DNA from: CAJBVW01 sp964457335
GTDB taxonomy: Bacteria > Myxococcota_A > UBA796 > SXON01
Length of the DNA: 64,000 bases
Assembly (NCBI GenBank): GCA_964457335.1
Contig: CAYWGD010000027.1
Location: 1-64,000, forward strand
Reading direction: 5' to 3'
Under the pieces are notes generated by a model, which was not told where the DNA came from, made no database searches, and worked only from the letters and a program-made list of their open reading frames with translations. A program made the position numbers and the translations under genes. This document shows positions 51,840 to 60,211 of the stretch, piece after piece (position 1 is the first letter of the stretch; each line of letters begins with the position of its first letter).

Positions 51840-52780
51840 ATGCGATTTGCCCCCCCCCCCGCGTACTCCTCGCCCTGATCCTAGGTAGCGCCCCGGTGAC
51901 GGCCTTCGCGGCGTGCCCCACCGCGTTCGGGACCACCTGCGCGGTCGGCGGCACGGACGTGTGCACGACGACGGGGACGACCTTCACCTGCGACGTGTCG
52001 GGGTCCGACGACAGCGCCGAGTGCACGGTGGTCAGCGACTACGATGCGACCTCGGACCTGGAGGCGTGGGGCTTCGTGCGGGTCTCGGACGGCATGGGCG
52101 GGTACACGCAGGAGGAGTTCTGCTGCGAGTCCAGCCAGCAGGTGACCCCGACCGCCGTGTACATCGAGGGGAGTGCCTACGCGGACCTCCTCCAGTTCAC
52201 CTGGGACTCGCTCGCCAACAACCTGGACGGCGTGGGTGCGGCCATCACCGGGACGATCAACGGCTACGCCGGAAACGACATCATCAACGGCTCGCACGCC
52301 AGCGGCGCCAACATCGCCGAGACGCTGAACGGGGGGGTCGACAACGACACCATCCGCGGGAACGACGACGTCGACACGCTCAACGGCGGCGACGACGACG
52401 ACGTGCTCATGGGCGGCGCTGGCAACGACACGATGAACGGCGACGGAGGGAGTGACGAGATGCTCGGTGGCGTGGGTGCCGACACGATGAACGGGGGCGC
52501 CGGCCGGGACTTCATGAGCGGTGGGGCCGACAACGACATCATGGACGGCGGCTCCGGCGGGGACATCATGTGCGGGGATGGGGAGGGGCTGACCGGGGGC
52601 GACATCCTGGACGACGGTGACGCCACCGACGAGGGTGCCGGGTTGACCGACGAGCTCTGGTCTGCCATCGCCGCGGACGAGGCCTACTGCAACGACGCGT
52701 CCACGAAGTGGGACGGGAACGCCGCGGGTACCTGCGGCAGCAACCCGACGATCTCCTCCCCGCCGACGGCCTGCCCGTGA
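51840..52780 (+). CDS. RTX-like calcium-binding repeat protein, start frameshifted
   Basis: The main frame (from about 51863) gives RVLLALILGSAPVTAFAACP, a typical signal tail, then a Cys-rich domain and about nine GG-x-G-x-D-type RTX nonapeptides between 52313 and 52570 (NGGDDDDVLMGG, AGNDTMNGD, GGADNDIMDGG). RTX repeats bind calcium and are usual in type I secreted proteins. The only start with a good ribosome site, ATG 51840 (GGAG 6 nt upstream), is in a different frame because of an 11-C tract at 51850-51860; a tract of 9 or 12 C would join it in frame. Protein length would be about 310 residues. Confidence 0.75.
51850..51860. repeat. 11-C homopolymer in the RTX signal sequence
   Basis: Eleven C between TTTG and GCG at the start of the coding region. 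Either a sequencing length error or a phase-variable switch: the present length breaks the frame between ATG 51840 and the rest of the protein. Confidence 0.6.
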
Positions 52781-54747
52781 CCGCGCGCAGCGGGGCCGCT
52801 CGCTTCGCGCGAGCGGCCCCGCTGCTCTGGGTCGCGGCGTGCATCGACTACAACCCGGCCGGGAAGCCCGACGAGCCGGTCGTTGTCGGTCATGACACCT
52901 CCGCGCCGGACACCGACACGGCCGACGACACCGCCGAAACCGCGCCGCCGCCCGAGGAGGTGTGCGATGGTGTGGACAACGACGGCGACGCGGAGATTGA
53001 TGAAGGGTTCGAGGACATCGACAGTGACTCAGTCGCGGATTGTGTTGATGGTGCCTGCGTCGTGTACCTCGACGGCGACGAAGGCGTCTCGGACCCACAC
53101 CTTTGCGAGCGATCAGTAGCGCCTCCGGTGGACCCCTGGAACGTCGAGGTGCTCTGGGAGCACGCTGAAGACACGAGTTGCCTCAGCGTCGTCGCAGGGG
53201 ACCTCTGGGCCGACGGTACGTCCGAGCTCGTCTGCGTCGAGTCCATCGAGGGAAGCCTGCGAGTCATCGATGGTCCGACCGGAACCACAGCTTGGAGGCT
53301 GGCGATCCTTGAAGATTGGACCGGGATCGCAATCGCGAACCTCGATGCGGATCCGCAACTGGAGATTCTGGCCTACTCACCTACGGGGAGCATCCTTGCC
53401 GTCGAGCCCGACGGAGTGGTCCTCTGGGAGAGTTTCGATGTGGTCCCGACGGTCCGAGCAAACTTGATTCCCCTCGAGGTCGCCGATTTGGACGCGGACG
53501 GCTTGCCCGAGGTGATCGGTCCAGACGCGATACTCAGCGGTTCGGACGGGCGCACGTTGGTGCGAATCGCCGACAGCGTGCAGGGTGACCCGCGGCACGA
53601 GGAGGTCGCGGTCGCGGACATCGAGGACGACGGCAGTGTCGACATCCTCACAGAGTGGACGAGGTTCGCCGGAGATGGGTCGACCCTCTGGCAACACGCT
53701 TTCGTCGACGAGTCAAGCACAGCCGTACTAACGCTGCTCGTGCAAGCGGACGGCGATGCCGATGCCGAGGTGTTGTTCTACTCGGACGAGTTCTTCGTCC
53801 TTCTAGAGCCGGACGGGACGGTAATCTACGAGTACGACGCTCCGTTGCTCACTCCGTCGATCCCCTGCGCCGGAGACATCGACGGGGACGGCCGCATGGA
53901 CCTGGTGGGGATGGGAACGGACCGGAGCTATGCCTGGGACATCTCGGCGCGGACGATGTGGAACGGGCCCTACTCCGACAGTACCGACTACTCGGTCGGC
54001 TGCACCACCTTCGATTTCGACCTCGACGGGGCGAAGGAGGTCGTCTACGGCGACGAGAGCGCGCTCTTCATCCTGGACGGGACGACTGGCAGTGTGCTCT
54101 TTCAGCACGACCGCTATTCCGCGACTTTTGACGACCGTATTCTCGTCGTCGATCTCGACGGCGACGGCTCGGTGGAGATCGTGTCGAGCACGTGGGGCGG
54201 CGGTGCCGCCCCCATGCTCCGCGCCTACGGCAACGTGAACCGCGACTGGCCCCCGGGCACGCAGATGTGGCCCTCCGCGACTTGGTCCGGCACGAGCCTG
54301 CTCCCCGACGGCCGGGTGCCGCGCACGCCGCAGAAGCCGTGGCTCACGACCAAGGTGTGGCGCGGGCAGCCGGAGTTGCCGGTGTTCGGGTCGGACCTGC
54401 GCCCGGCCATCGGAGACATGTGCGTGGCCTCCTGCGCCGACGACGGGGAGGTGCGCGTGGAGGTGCGCCTCCAGAACCTCGGTCCCGACGAGGTCGAGGC
54501 GGGCGTGCCCCTCGCGGTGTACGGCCTCGACGGCACAGGCGGCCGCGTGCTCCTGACCGTGTTCACGCTGGCCGACTGGCTCGATGACGGCCGCGCCGCC
54601 GCCTCCTGGGAGGTGGTCACCACCACCGCGCAGGCCGAGCGCGGCCTCGTCTTCGTGGCCGGCGACGACGGCACCGGGAGCGTACACCCCGACGACTGCG
54701 CGACCGAGAACAGCACGGTGGAGTGGGCGCTGACGGCGTGTCCGTGA
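52777..54747 (+). CDS. FG-GAP-like propeller lipoprotein
   Basis: A 656-residue exported protein with GTG start 52777 overlapping the RTX stop (GTGA), so the two are coupled. Signal MTARSGAARFARAAPLLWVAAC (lipobox Cys22), then a DTAD linker and a MopE-like EEVCDGVDNDGDAEIDEG. The rest has many FG-GAP/VCBS-type calcium repeats (DLDADGLPEVI, DIDGDGRMDLVG, DLDGDGSVEIV) of an integrin-alpha-like propeller and a C-terminal Ig-like domain with CVASC. Part of the gene (about 53000-54150) is visibly poorer in GC than its surroundings. Confidence 0.82.
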   Translation: MTARSGAARFARAAPLLWVAACIDYNPAGKPDEPVVVGHDTSAPDTDTADDTAETAPPPEEVCDGVDNDGDAEIDEGFEDIDSDSVADCVDGACVVYLDGDEGVSDPHLCERSVAPPVDPWNVEVLWEHAEDTSCLSVVAGDLWADGTSELVCVESIEGSLRVIDGPTGTTAWRLAILEDWTGIAIANLDADPQLEILAYSPTGSILAVEPDGVVLWESFDVVPTVRANLIPLEVADLDADGLPEVIGPDAILSGSDGRTLVRIADSVQGDPRHEEVAVADIEDDGSVDILTEWTRFAGDGSTLWQHAFVDESSTAVLTLLVQADGDADAEVLFYSDEFFVLLEPDGTVIYEYDAPLLTPSIPCAGDIDGDGRMDLVGMGTDRSYAWDISARTMWNGPYSDSTDYSVGCTTFDFDLDGAKEVVYGDESALFILDGTTGSVLFQHDRYSATFDDRILVVDLDGDGSVEIVSSTWGGGAAPMLRAYGNVNRDWPPGTQMWPSATWSGTSLLPDGRVPRTPQKPWLTTKVWRGQPELPVFGSDLRPAIGDMCVASCADDGEVRVEVRLQNLGPDEVEAGVPLAVYGLDGTGGRVLLTVFTLADWLDDGRAAASWEVVTTTAQAERGLVFVAGDDGTGSVHPDDCATENSTVEWALTACP

Positions 54748-54902
54748 CGTAGCGAAGGAGATTGCGGCCCATCTGGCGAGCTACGTCACGCCGAGCGTGA
54801 CGTAGCGACGGAGATGGCGGTCCATCTGGCGAGCTACGTCACGCCGAGCGTGACGTAGCGACGGAGATGGCGGTCCATCTGGCGAGCTACGTCACGCGAA
54901 GT
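54744..54902. repeat. Three tandem 53-bp units with nested hairpins
   Basis: Units at 54744-54796, 54797-54849 and 54850-54902. Each has arms GTGACGTAGC and GCTACGTCAC around an inner hairpin AGATGG-CGGT-CCATCT (perfect in units 2 and 3, imperfect in unit 1). Junctions between units form GCTACGTCACG-CCGAG-CGTGACGTAGC, an 11-bp stem. The first unit overlaps the stop of the FG-GAP gene. Located between convergent genes. Confidence 0.9.
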
Positions 54903-54919
54903 GTAGCGTTCGCCCGGGA

Positions 54920-55939
54920 TCAGGCGTGCGCGTGGACCTCGCGCCCGCCGAGCAGCGCCGCGGCCGCCGGCGCCACGACCTCGCGCCAGCCGCGCCCGAC
55001 GACCGCGCGGACCTCCTCGGCCGAGAGCAGCCCCTCCGCGTCGACGGGCAGGGCCGGCGGCGCGGCGAGCGCGCGGGCCACGGCGTCGCGGACGGCGTCG
55101 CCGCCGACGTCGATCATCCAGCGGACCGTCCGCCACGCGAGCGCGGCGTGGCGGGCCTCGTCGCGGGCGATCACGGCCAGGGCGGCGCGCTCGGCCGGGT
55201 CGGTCGCGCGGTCGCGGGCGGCCGCCATCTGGAGCGCGGAGAGCGTCTCGGCCACGCAGCCCTCGCGCGCGGTCGCCGCCGCGAAGGCCGCGAGGTCGTC
55301 AGCGAGCGCGAGCTCGGCGAGCGGGAGCGGGCCGGGGCGCAGGGCCTCGCCGCCCGCCGCTTGCGCCAGCCCGAACGCGAGCTTCGCGTGCCGCACCTCG
55401 TCGAGCGCGGCGGCGTGCGCGTCGGCCACGAGGTCCGCGGGGGCGCCGAACGCGAGCAGATCGAGCGCGAAGCGCGAGAAGGACGCGACGGAGGCGTGCT
55501 CGGCGAGCGCGATGCGGACCCAGGTGAGGGCGCGGGCCAGGCGCTCGGCAGGGTCCTCGGAGCGGGCCCCATCGGCCGACCCGGCGGAGGCCGCCCACCC
55601 GCCGCCGCGCGCGAGCGGCGCGAGGCGCGGGCGCCCGTCGATGACGAGCGGGCGGCCGTAGGTGCACTCGTGCCAGGGCGGGTCGATGGTGACGGGGTAC
55701 TCGCAGGCGGCCGCCTCGTCGTCTCCCCCGAAGGCCATGCCCGGGCAGTGGTCCAGCTCGGTGGCCTCGCCGATCACGCCCAGGACCTCGGCGCCGCACG
55801 TGGCGGGGGAGAGCTTCTCGATGTCCACGTCCGCCGCCGCGGGGCACTCGGTCGCGTCTTCAGGCATCGACATGCAGGCGGTGTCGGCGCAGCCCACGAG
55901 GGGGAGGAGCGTCAGCAGCAGCAGGCGGTACTCGGTCAT
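54920..55939 (-). CDS. Ferritin-like lipoprotein, paralogue B
   Basis: A 339-residue exported protein, signal MTEYRLLLLTLLPLVGC (lipobox Cys17), shorter linker and a Cys spacer, then the same ferritin-like domain with AEHASVASF, DEVRHAKLAF, CVAETLSAL and DEARHAALAW. The domain differs from paralogue A by only a handful of residues while the N-terminal region is quite different, which suggests recent gene conversion or domain duplication. Located 17 bp after the 53-bp tandem repeats, convergent with the FG-GAP gene. Confidence 0.85.
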   Translation of the reverse strand: MTEYRLLLLTLLPLVGCADTACMSMPEDATECPAAADVDIEKLSPATCGAEVLGVIGEATELDHCPGMAFGGDDEAAACEYPVTIDPPWHECTYGRPLVIDGRPRLAPLARGGGWAASAGSADGARSEDPAERLARALTWVRIALAEHASVASFSRFALDLLAFGAPADLVADAHAAALDEVRHAKLAFGLAQAAGGEALRPGPLPLAELALADDLAAFAAATAREGCVAETLSALQMAAARDRATDPAERAALAVIARDEARHAALAWRTVRWMIDVGGDAVRDAVARALAAPPALPVDAEGLLSAEEVRAVVGRGWREVVAPAAAALLGGREVHAHA

Positions 55940-56039
55940 CGTCGTCTCCGAGAGGAACCATACGCGTCCCCCTCCCCGGATCGCATCTCCCGCGGAGGCC
56001 CCCCCGAATTCGGGGGGGCGTGGGTCGCCCGCGCGCGCC

Positions 56040-57536
56040 CTACCGCCCGCCCGGCGTCCACCACGTGAAGGTGCAGCCCTCGAGCGGCCCCGACCACGCC
56101 GGGGCGAGCTTCCGGGCCGCCACGAGCTGCGCCATCGCCGCCTGCCGCCCCGGCGTGCGATCGGCGCCGGGGCGGTGTCCGTAGGGGTCGGCGGGGCACT
56201 CCCAGGTCGCGACGGCCGCCGCCGCGGCCGCCATCTGCGGGCGGTGGAGCGACACGAAGCGCACCGCGTCCTCGCGGAGCAGGAAGAGCTCCAGGCGCCC
56301 GGGCTCCTCGGAGCCGGGGAAGTAGAGCCCCTGGTCGGCCACGAGCAGGCAGGGCTTCTTCGGGCCGCGGCGGGGGCAGGTCTCGTCCAGCAGCGTGGCG
56401 ACGCGCGGCGGCGCGGGGGCGGTCGGCGCGAGGTCGGCGGCGAGGCGCGCGCCCGACGTGAGGACGAGCGCCACGACGGCGATCCACGCGAGCACGGGCC
56501 GCCCGCGCACGCGCGTCCCGAGGCCCCGCGCCGCGACCACCCCGAGCCCCACGTAGAGCAGCAGGAAGTTGTCGAGCCCCGCGCGCGACGCCGCCGCGAG
56601 CACGAACGGCACGGCCAGCCACCCGGCGAGGAGCGCGGCGCGGAGCCGGCGATCGCGCGCGTCGAGCGCTCCTGCGTCGGGCCGCGGCCCGGTCGCCGAC
56701 CCGCGCGCCACCACGGCGGCCACGACGCTCACGCCGAGCAGCGCCGCGGCGACCACCCCGAGGTGCACCGCGAGCTGCGGCGCGAGCCCCGCGACCTCCA
56801 CCGCGTAGCGCTCCCGCACCGCGGCCTTCCCGGCGAGGTAGCCCCGCAACAGCGGCAGCGGCGCCAGGGCCGCGATCGCCCACGCGGCCGCCACGACCAC
56901 GACGTGCCCCCACCGCTCCGGCCGCCGCCCCGTCCAGCCCGCGATCGCCGCGAGGCCCACGAGCCCGATCCACCCGAGCCCGCTCGGCCGCAGCGCGATC
57001 GCCAGCGCGCCCGCCACCGCGAGCCCCGCCGCGGTCCGTCGCCGCGCGAGCCCCGGGTCCGCCACGAGGAGCGCCGCCGCCGTCGCGACGAGCGCCGCCT
57101 CGGGGCCGTGCACCCAGCCGTCGCGCGTCGCGAGCACGAGCACGGGCACCTGCGCCACCCACGCCACGCCCGCGACCGCCCCCCACGCGCCCGCCCCGCG
57201 CCACGCCAGCGCGGCCGTCGCCACGAGCAGCAGCGCCGTCCACGGCACGGTGGCCAGCGTGAAGGCCGCGCCGCTCCGCCCGATCGCCTGGAGCCACCCG
57301 GCCACCAGCACGTTCGGCCAGCCACCGGGCTCGGCGAGCCGCGTCGCCGCGCGCGCCCACTCGGCCCCGCCGAGGTCCTCGAACACCGTCGGGAGCGGCG
57401 CCCACGCGAAGTTCAGGTCGCGCGGCACCCGCTGCGACACGAGCGCGAACGCGGCCTGGGCCGCGCAGGCCCACGCGATCGTCGCGCCGATCCACCGCCG
57501 GGCCTGCCGGTCGCCGCGCGCGGGTTCGTCGGACAG
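56040..57536 (-). CDS. Polytopic membrane glycosyltransferase-like protein, CTG start
   Basis: A protein of about 498 residues with roughly ten to twelve hydrophobic segments and a large soluble C-terminal part (VATLLDETCPRRGPKKPC, SLHRPQMAAAA), with a layout like GT-C membrane mannosyltransferases. A GTG at 57440 would also start but would cut off the first membrane segment; a CTG at 57536 preceded by GGGAGG with 4 nt spacing fits the local ribosome-site style better. The catalytic acid is not certain. Substrate and donor unknown. Confidence 0.65.
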   Translation of the reverse strand: MSDEPARGDRQARRWIGATIAWACAAQAAFALVSQRVPRDLNFAWAPLPTVFEDLGGAEWARAATRLAEPGGWPNVLVAGWLQAIGRSGAAFTLATVPWTALLLVATAALAWRGAGAWGAVAGVAWVAQVPVLVLATRDGWVHGPEAALVATAAALLVADPGLARRRTAAGLAVAGALAIALRPSGLGWIGLVGLAAIAGWTGRRPERWGHVVVVAAAWAIAALAPLPLLRGYLAGKAAVRERYAVEVAGLAPQLAVHLGVVAAALLGVSVVAAVVARGSATGPRPDAGALDARDRRLRAALLAGWLAVPFVLAAASRAGLDNFLLLYVGLGVVAARGLGTRVRGRPVLAWIAVVALVLTSGARLAADLAPTAPAPPRVATLLDETCPRRGPKKPCLLVADQGLYFPGSEEPGRLELFLLREDAVRFVSLHRPQMAAAAAAVATWECPADPYGHRPGADRTPGRQAAMAQLVAARKLAPAWSGPLEGCTFTWWTPGGR

Positions 57537-57570
57537 CGGGCCTCCCGTGGCGGGCTAACACCGTCGTGCG

Positions 57571-57674
57571 GGCGGATCCGCGGGATCGGGGCAGCCGGCC
57601 GCGCGGACGCGGCCGCCGCGGCGGCGTGGGTGCCGACGAGGGCCGTCGGTGGCTCGGGTGCCCGGCGGAGGGAC
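57571..57674. repeat. Composite repeat, R2 part
   Basis: GC-rich non-coding sequence with inverted words (GCGGCCGCCGCGG). It shares order and wording with 50281-50377 and leads directly into the 57675 element. Confidence 0.5.
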
Positions 57675-57824
57675 GCGCGAAGGGCCCGGAAGGCGCGCGG
57701 GCGCGGGAGCGGCCGCGCGGTTCGGCGCCCCGGGGCGCGGCAGCGGCCCGGACGCGCCAACCGAGGGCCCCCGGCCCGAGCCTGGAGGGGCCTGGCCCCG
57801 GCGTCTTCGCCGGGGACGCGCCCA
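57675..57824. repeat. Composite repeat, R1 copy 1, ends in an 8-bp hairpin
   Basis: About 150 bp aligned without gaps to 63641-63790 with about five differences. Contains the palindrome GCGCCCCGGGGCGC and, at 57796-57815, CCCCGGCG-TCTT-CGCCGGGG. Lies 83 bp upstream of the Spy/CpxP-like gene. Confidence 0.85.
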
Positions 57825-57906
57825 GGAGCCACTTCGCACTTCTTCACGGATTGCGCCACGGGCGCTTCACCCCGCCGGCTGACCTTGGAGCCACACGGAG
57901 GTCGTG

Positions 57907-58392
57907 ATGTGTGGTGTGTTGATCGGAGCGTTGGGTGTGCTGGGGCTCCTCGGGGTGGCGCGCGTGATCCGCGGGCGGGGTCGCTGGGGCCGCCACGGCT
58001 GCCACGGCGGGCACCGCGGGCGGTACGGCGGGCCGCGCGGGCTCGGCGAGGAGCGGTTCGCGCGGGCGGCGGGCGAGGTGTTCAAGCGGCGGCTGCGCAT
58101 CGACGAGGAGCAGGAGCCGGTGGTCGACCACGCGCTCCGCGACCTGCGCGCGGCGGTGCACGAGCTCGGCCGCGAGCTCGGCGACACGCGGGCGGCCCTC
58201 GCGGACGCGCTCCGCGGCGAGACGGTCGACGACGCCGCGCTGGCGGCCGCGTTCGCCCGCCAGGACGACGCGGTCCAGCGGGCACGCCGCGAGGTGGTGT
58301 CGGCGGTGAAGCAGGTGCACGCGGTGCTCGAGCCCGACCAGCGGAAGCGGGCGGCCGACTGGGTGGCGTCGGGGCGGGCGCGGTGGGCGTGA
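57907..58392 (+). CDS. Spy/CpxP-like periplasmic stress protein
   Basis: A 161-residue protein with an N-terminal membrane or signal segment (LIGALGVLGLLGVARV), a Gly/His/Arg spacer and a helical domain rich in Arg, Glu and Ala. Helical segments with RIDEEQEPVVDHALRDLR and FARQDDAVQRARREVV resemble the CpxP/Spy/ZraP-type chaperone/sensor-repressor family. The start ATG 57907 has GGAGG 5 nt upstream. It precedes a response regulator and kinase in the same direction, as in Cpx or Zra loci. Confidence 0.75.
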   Translation: MCGVLIGALGVLGLLGVARVIRGRGRWGRHGCHGGHRGRYGGPRGLGEERFARAAGEVFKRRLRIDEEQEPVVDHALRDLRAAVHELGRELGDTRAALADALRGETVDDAALAAAFARQDDAVQRARREVVSAVKQVHAVLEPDQRKRAADWVASGRARWA

Positions 58393-58464
58393 CCGCGTAG
58401 GGAGGCCGTCGTGGAGCCCCGGGCCTCGACGCCGGGGCTCCCGCCGGCCAGACTCGGAGGGACC

Positions 58465-59151
58465 ATGCCGATCCGCGCGCTCCTCATCGACGACGACGCC
58501 CGCCTCGCCGAGCTCCTGGCGGGCTACCTCGCGCCGCACGAGGTGCACCTCGCGCACGCGCCCGACGGCGCGCGGGGCCTTCGCGCGGTGGCCGCGGGCG
58601 GCGTCGACATCGTGCTGCTCGACATCATGATGCCCGGGCTCGACGGGCTCGACGTGTTGCGGCGGCTCCGGCAACGGAGCGCCGTGCCCGTCGTGATGCT
58701 GACCGCGCGCGGCGACGAGACGGACCGCGTGGTGGGGCTGGAGCTCGGCGCGGATGACTACCTCGCGAAGCCGGTCTACCCGCGCGAGCTCCTCGCGCGC
58801 ATCCGGGCGGTGCTCCGCCGCGTGGCCCCGCGCGAGGCGGACCGCCGCGTGGTGGTCGGCGACCTGGAGATCGACCCCGCGGCCCGGGTCGCGCGCATCG
58901 GCGGCCGGCTCCTCGGGTTGACCGCGCTGGAGTTCGACCTGCTCCTCGCCCTCGCGGAGCGGGCCGGCCGCGTCGTGCCGCGCGACGCGCTCTGGGAGGC
59001 CGCCGGCCGCGGGGACACCGCCGTGAGCGAGCGCACCGTGGACGTGCACGTCTCGCACCTGCGCGCCAAGCTCGGCGACGACGGGAAGGACCCGCAGCGC
59101 CTCAAGACCATCCGCGGGGCCGGGTACGTGCTCGTGCGGGAGCCCGGGTGA
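58465..59151 (+). CDS. OmpR-family response regulator (Cpx-like)
   Basis: A 228-residue regulator starting at ATG 58465 (GGAGG 4 nt upstream). Receiver domain with LIDDDARL, phospho-acceptor in IVLLDIMMPGLDG and K in LAKPVYPRELLARI; winged helix ends with KTIRGAGYVLV. The next gene, a kinase, starts with GTG inside its stop codon. Together with the Spy/CpxP-like protein this is a compact envelope-stress module. Confidence 0.93.
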   Translation: MPIRALLIDDDARLAELLAGYLAPHEVHLAHAPDGARGLRAVAAGGVDIVLLDIMMPGLDGLDVLRRLRQRSAVPVVMLTARGDETDRVVGLELGADDYLAKPVYPRELLARIRAVLRRVAPREADRRVVVGDLEIDPAARVARIGGRLLGLTALEFDLLLALAERAGRVVPRDALWEAAGRGDTAVSERTVDVHVSHLRAKLGDDGKDPQRLKTIRGAGYVLVREPG

Positions 59152-60188
59152 GGCCGGGGGGGCACCACCGCCGCCCGCGCGGGTGGATGCTCGCGCGGGG
59201 GATCCACCGCACGGTGGTGGGCTTCCTGGTCCTCGCGGCGGGGCTCGGCGCGGCGGCGGGCGCCGCGATCCACGCCGGGGCGCGCGGCGGCGGGGCCGGG
59301 CTCGTGTGCCTGGGGCTCGGCGTCGTGGGCGCGTTGTGGCCGCTCGCGTGGGTGGCCACGGCGCGCGTCGCGTGGCCGCTCCGGCAGCTCGCCGCCGCCG
59401 CGGGCGAGCTCCACGGGGGGCGGCTCGCGAGCCGGGAGGCCATCCCGAAGGCGGCGCCCGGCGAGGTGGGCGAGGTGGCGGACGCGCTGCGCGGCATGGC
59501 CGACCGCGTGGCGCGCCAGCTCCAGGACCAGCGCGCGCTCCTCGCGGCGGTCTCGCACGAGCTGCGCAGCCCGCTCGGCCGGGCGCGCGTGCTCGTCGAG
59601 ATGGCGCGCGAGGGCTCGGCGCCGCCCGACCTCCACGACGCGCTCCAGGCCGAGATCGACGCCATGGACGGCCTGGTCGGGGACCTGCTCGCGGCCGCGC
59701 GCATCGACTTCGAGGCCGTCACGCCCCGCCCGCTCGACCCCGCCGACGTGGCCCGCCGCGCCCTGGAGATCGCGGGGATGCCGGCCGACGCGCTCGTCGT
59801 GGCGGGGGACCAGGGGGGCGTGCGCGCCGACCCCACGCTGCTCGCGCGGGCGCTCGCCGGGCTCCTCGACAACGCGCGGCGCTACGGCGGCGCCGACGTG
59901 CGCCTGCACGTGCGCGGCCGGCTGGAGCGCGTCCGCTTCGAGGTGGAGGACGACGGCCCCGGCTTCGCCCCCGGCGACGCCGAGCGCGCCTTCGAGCCCT
60001 TCTGGCGCGGCCCGACGGCCGACGGGCGTCCTGCACCGCGGGGGGAGGGCCTCGGGCTCGCGCTGGTGCGCCAGATCGCGCAGGCGCACCGCGGCGAGGC
60101 GGGCGCCGAGAACCGGCGCGAGGGCGGCGCGCGGGTGTGGATCGAGCTGCCGCGGGAGGTGGGGGGGCGGACGGGCGGGGAGGTGTAG
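59148..60188 (+). CDS. Sensor histidine kinase (Cpx-like)
   Basis: A 346-residue membrane kinase starting at GTG 59148 (GTGA). Two transmembrane segments (about 22-44 and 50-72) leave a very short periplasmic loop, then a HAMP-like segment, HisKA phospho-acceptor in AAVSHELRSPLGRAR near residue 137 and ATPase domain with LLDNARRYGG, DDGPGFAPG and GEGLGLALVRQIAQAHRG. A sensor with almost no periplasmic part could respond through the Spy-like partner or the membrane. Confidence 0.93.
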   Translation: MRPGGHHRRPRGWMLARGIHRTVVGFLVLAAGLGAAAGAAIHAGARGGGAGLVCLGLGVVGALWPLAWVATARVAWPLRQLAAAAGELHGGRLASREAIPKAAPGEVGEVADALRGMADRVARQLQDQRALLAAVSHELRSPLGRARVLVEMAREGSAPPDLHDALQAEIDAMDGLVGDLLAAARIDFEAVTPRPLDPADVARRALEIAGMPADALVVAGDQGGVRADPTLLARALAGLLDNARRYGGADVRLHVRGRLERVRFEVEDDGPGFAPGDAERAFEPFWRGPTADGRPAPRGEGLGLALVRQIAQAHRGEAGAENRREGGARVWIELPREVGGRTGGEV

Positions 60189-60211
60189 ACTCCGCTCCGG
60201 ACGGAGCCCCG

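Noticed and set aside
54744..54902. Possible CRISPR array
   Set aside because: Units are contiguous without variable spacers and are internally palindromic; no cas gene is near.
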